Source: Tsukamurella paurometabola DSM 20162
Lineage (GTDB): Bacteria > Actinomycetota > Actinomycetes > Mycobacteriales > Mycobacteriaceae
DNA: 64,000 nt
Reading direction: 5' to 3'
Assembly (NCBI RefSeq): GCF_000092225.1
Contig: NC_014158.1
Location: forward strand, 3,100,001-3,164,000
Shown: piece by piece, positions 61,566 through 64,000 of the stretch
Layout: every line of letters starts with the position of its first letter
Numbering within the stretch: position 1 is the stretch's first letter
The notes under the pieces: model-generated
The model's input: only the letters and a program-made list of their open reading frames with translations
Database searches by the model: none
Told to the model about the DNA's origin: nothing
Made by a program: the position numbers and the translations under genes

Positions 61566-62777
61566 TCACGCCGCCTGCGGTGGTGCGGTGGACCGGTGCA
61601 GATGTCCTGTCGGGGTGTGGGTTTCGACGGTGTGCCGCCCGCTGCTGTCGTCGACGGTGCGGCTGGACCAGCCCGCTGCTTCTTTGGCGTAGTTGCACGC
61701 CGCGCACAGCCCCTGCCCGTTCTCCAGGCTGGTGCGGCCACCGTGCGCGTCCGGAATGATGTGGTCGGTGTGGGCGATCGGGGCGTCGCAGTACGGGGTG
61801 CGGCAGTACCGATCCCGCGCGGCGATCAGCTCCGCCAATCCGGCCGGGAACAGCCGCGACCGGGAATCGAGCCCGACCACGGCACCCGACTCCGGTCGCA
61901 CGTAGAGCCGTTTGACCCACGCCACCGCATGCTCAGTGGCTCGCCCGACGAGGTGCCGTGCGATCTCACCCGGCAGTGTGCCGCCACCGGCCAGGTGCGC
62001 GGTTCCCGGCTGGTCGCCGAGCAGCACCGCTGCGGGCATGGTGAGGTTCACCGTGACGGGCAGACCGTCCGCGATGTCGCGGCCGGTGATCCTGGCGAAA
62101 GCCGTGTCGGCCATGATCTGTCCGCGACTGCGGCTCTCGCCTGGGGTGCCGAAGATGCTGTCGGCGGCCGTCTTCACCGCCGCATAGACGCCGACGGCTT
62201 GGGCGACCGGCAGCAGGATCGATACTCGCGCCATGCAGTCCGGTGCCGGACGGATCGTGACGCGACGATCTTTCGCCGCCAGCGCCGCACGATCGACCGT
62301 GGCCCGGGCATCGAGCCGATAAGCCACCTCTTTGACCTGATCCTGCAACCGTCTCAGCCCGAGCCCGGACGCCACGAAGCTCTCCCCGCACAACTCGTTG
62401 TCGGCTTCGGTCTTCAGGCGGGGTTCCAGGTGCGAGACCCCGGACACGATCACCTCCACCGCCTCCGGTGAGAGGTCACCATCACGCAACCGACCCAGCG
62501 TGGCGGGCAGGTCCCGTTCCAACACCGTCGCCCGCGACAGCATCGCCGCGGCCCGATGCGGCGAGACCCGCAGTGCGAGCGCCACCTCGGACGCGACACC
62601 GGCCTCCCACCGCTCCTGCGCGACACCCGCCGCGATCCGCTCACACACCCGCGTGCGCAGCAACTCGACGATCAACCGGTACTGATCGAACACCACCCGC
62701 GCACGCAACCGCTCCAACGCGGACAGCCCGGCGACCACATCACCGCCAGGCCCTGAGTCGCTGTTTTCCTCTTCCAT
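61566..62777 (-). CDS. DUF222/HNH endonuclease domain protein (13E12 family)
   Basis: A 403-residue protein with an N-terminal DUF222 helical domain (about residues 10-250, including ERWEAGVASEVALALRVSPHRAAAML) and a C-terminal HNH nuclease motif: YCRTPYCDAPIAHTDHIIPDAHGG, then SLENGQGLCAACNYAKEA, with two CxxC pairs and the His of the HNH site. The family is highly repeated in Mycobacteriales (REP13E12 in M. tuberculosis) and is linked to DNA damage. Its promoter is a clear PafBC-type, predicting damage-induced, leaderless expression from ATG 62777. Confidence 0.92.
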   Translation of the reverse strand: MEEENSDSGPGGDVVAGLSALERLRARVVFDQYRLIVELLRTRVCERIAAGVAQERWEAGVASEVALALRVSPHRAAAMLSRATVLERDLPATLGRLRDGDLSPEAVEVIVSGVSHLEPRLKTEADNELCGESFVASGLGLRRLQDQVKEVAYRLDARATVDRAALAAKDRRVTIRPAPDCMARVSILLPVAQAVGVYAAVKTAADSIFGTPGESRSRGQIMADTAFARITGRDIADGLPVTVNLTMPAAVLLGDQPGTAHLAGGGTLPGEIARHLVGRATEHAVAWVKRLYVRPESGAVVGLDSRSRLFPAGLAELIAARDRYCRTPYCDAPIAHTDHIIPDAHGGRTSLENGQGLCAACNYAKEAAGWSSRTVDDSSGRHTVETHTPTGHLHRSTAPPQAA

Positions 62778-62783
62778 ACCCGA

Positions 62784-62806
62784 ACACTACGACCACCCAC
62801 TGACAA
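62784..62806 (-). promoter_or_regulatory. PafBC (RecA-NDp) DNA-damage promoter
   Basis: On the minus strand TTGTCAGTG (62806-62798), 8 nt, then TAGTGT (62789-62784) match the mycobacterial RecA-independent damage promoter tTGTCRgtg-N8-TAnnnT at every position. The -10 ends 6 bp before ATG 62777, so the mRNA should start at or near the start codon. A 7-bp inverted repeat ACAAGTT-ttc-AACTTGT (62803-62819) overlaps its upstream edge. Confidence 0.75.
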
Positions 62807-63006
62807 GTTTTCAACTTGTAACCTCAACTCAACCAATGCTTTTGAAAGAGTGTCCCGATGCCCTCGGCATGCGTCGAGCGCGGCCACGCTGAAGCGTCTA
62901 GCAGTGATGATCAACGATCTGACCGAGCGCCATCCGATGGTTGCCCGCACAGCGAGCCGCCGGCGTCCGGCGGCACCCTCGCACCACACCGGCCGACACC
63001 GGGAAC

Positions 63007-64000
63007 TCAGGTCATCCGCGCGGCAAGGCGGCAGGCGTTCATGTACGCGATCGCCTCCACGGAGATCATCGGATTGACCCCGCTGGGTGTGGGGAAGCAC
63101 GACGCATCGGCGACCACCAGGTTCGGCACCTCCCAGGTGGCGCCGTCGGGATCCGTGGCCGATGTCTTCGGGCTCCCGCCCATCGCCGCGGTGCCCATGA
63201 TGTGAAGAGCGGCCATCAAACAGCGACCTGGCGCATACCCCTGTTCCTGTGCGGCGGCGGCGAATCCGTCGAGCGGACCGGGCAGCGTGGCCGCCACCCG
63301 GACCTGGTGCGCCGACCGCACCGAGCTCGCTCCAGCCGCGGCAAGGATCTGGGCGGCCCCGACGATGCCGCGGTGCATGTGCGCCGCATCGTGATCGTTG
63401 ATCCGGTAATGCGCCACGGGTTCACCGTTCCGCCCCACGGCGACCCGACCGCTCCCGGTATCGCGCGTGATCACCCCCACCACACCGAGATTGCGCAGCG
63501 CACGCATCTCCTCCGCCAGCTGTTCCGCCGAGTGCCAGGGCTGGAAGATCGCAGCCGCGCCGGGATGCATCGGACCGGTCTCGTAGATCACGCCGTACCC
63601 GCGGCCGTCGAGATCGGCGTGCTCGGTCGAGTATCGCGTCTGCAGGCCGCCCTCCCAGGGCCGGATGTCCTCGTCGAATCGGCCCGCGACCGCGGTCGCC
63701 GGATGCAGCCGCAGATTCGCGCCGATCTGCTTGTTACGCAGTCCCGACCGGCGCAGGAGTGCCGGCGTCTGGAGCGTCCCCGCCGCGACCACGACCGCCT
63801 TCGCCGCGACGATGAGCGGCGCACCGTCGGACATGACCGCCTCGACGCCGGTCGCCCGGCCCCGCTCGACCCGCACTCGCCGCACGTCGGCCCCCACCAC
63901 GATGCGTGCTCCACCGTCGGCGGCGTCCTGCAGCCAGGTCTTCGCAGTCGACTGTTTGGCGCCGATCCGGCAGCCGTAGCCGCATCGTCCGCATTCCACT
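63007..64000 (-). CDS. GMC-type FAD oxidoreductase, 3' part (runs off the window)
   Basis: The last 331 codons of a GMC-family flavoprotein. Visible parts are the ECGRCGYGCRIGAKQSTAKTWL segment, the FAD-binding VVVAAGTLQTPALLRRSGL, and the C-terminal VPNLVVADASCFPTPSGVNPMISVEAIAYMN with the family His/Asn region (HIMGTAAMGG). It resembles actinobacterial sugar/sterol-type oxidoreductases with a Cys-rich insert. Substrate cannot be told. The N-terminal FAD-binding loop lies beyond base 64000. It may be cholesterol-oxidase-like, but that is unproven. Confidence 0.85.
   Translation of the reverse strand, partial: VECGRCGYGCRIGAKQSTAKTWLQDAADGGARIVVGADVRRVRVERGRATGVEAVMSDGAPLIVAAKAVVVAAGTLQTPALLRRSGLRNKQIGANLRLHPATAVAGRFDEDIRPWEGGLQTRYSTEHADLDGRGYGVIYETGPMHPGAAAIFQPWHSAEQLAEEMRALRNLGVVGVITRDTGSGRVAVGRNGEPVAHYRINDHDAAHMHRGIVGAAQILAAAGASSVRSAHQVRVAATLPGPLDGFAAAAQEQGYAPGRCLMAALHIMGTAAMGGSPKTSATDPDGATWEVPNLVVADASCFPTPSGVNPMISVEAIAYMNACRLAARMT

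Noticed and set aside
62820-63006. Possible short gene between the HNH gene and the GMC oxidoreductase
   Set aside because: Frames here either overlap the GMC gene or lack starts and ribosome-binding sites; I see no supported feature in these roughly 190 bp.

Overview
This is chromosomal DNA from a high-GC actinobacterium. The order Mycobacteriales is very likely, and a Tsukamurella- or Gordonia-like organism fits best, although the genus is an inference. The evidence is a WhiB7 regulator with a C-terminal AT-hook, a mycoredoxin, an RpfE-like resuscitation-promoting factor, a UPF0182 protein, a DUF222/HNH (13E12-type) gene, a tmRNA tag ending in ALAA, and gene orders matching those of Mycobacterium tuberculosis: prfB-mscS-ftsE-ftsX-smpB-ssrA, hisN/fadE24-fadE23, and Rv3193c-to-Rv3199c including whiB7, uvrD2, mrx1 and nudC.

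Layout. 1-5.6 kb: small regulator/enzyme pairs (AraC-VOC, ArsR-AHSA1), a GNAT, a lipoprotein polysaccharide deacetylase, an MFS exporter, a Nudix hydrolase and an MFS remnant. 5.7-13.9 kb: a fused CoA-transferase with an extra C-terminal domain, a UBP zinc finger, a KTSC protein, the ahpC-ahpF peroxide system, tRNA-Ala, a DsbA-like protein and phosphoglucomutase. 13.9-21.2 kb: two divergent operons that together look like a catabolic pathway for an oxidised amino sugar. They encode a GntP permease, a KDPG aldolase, an N-acyl-D-amino acid/amino-sugar-acid deacylase, a D-threonine aldolase-fold PLP enzyme, and, divergently, a KDG kinase, an IclR regulator and RidA. 21.3-23.3 kb: a zinc CDF exporter and a secreted lipase with a perfect KstR-type operator upstream. 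23.4-29.1 kb: an MFS gene split by a 4553-bp IS21-family element with 6-bp target duplications. The element carries istA/istB, a PRiA4_ORF3 passenger gene and an 80-aa ORF. 29.2-36.6 kb: an ArsR regulator, tmRNA, smpB, ftsX, ftsE, an MscS channel, prfB and hisN. 36.7-45.9 kb: fadE24-fadE23, a photolyase, an rpf gene with CRP-like sites and a possible c-di-AMP riboswitch, an AmpG-like permease, a TauE-type exporter, an acetyltransferase, GDPD and initiator tRNA. 46-60.7 kb: the UPF0182-to-nudC block, with an acyl-CoA dehydrogenase beside whiB7. 60.7-64 kb: a sulfurtransferase, an HNH/DUF222 gene with a textbook PafBC-type DNA-damage promoter, and the 3' part of a GMC oxidoreductase that runs off the window.

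Several genes are read together with their control DNA. whiB7 has an AT-rich motif next to its -35, a leader of about 490 nt with a 67-codon uORF, and a terminator hairpin. ahpC has a 7-bp inverted repeat upstream and a strong terminator between ahpC and ahpF. Two ArsR genes, the CDF gene and the HNH gene have palindromic or family-specific promoter motifs, and some would give leaderless mRNAs.

The most interesting candidates are the oxidised amino-sugar (GlcNAc-acid) cluster, the whiB7 leader, the PafBC promoter, the KstR-box lipase, and the IS21 element whose precise removal restores a 400-codon transporter.
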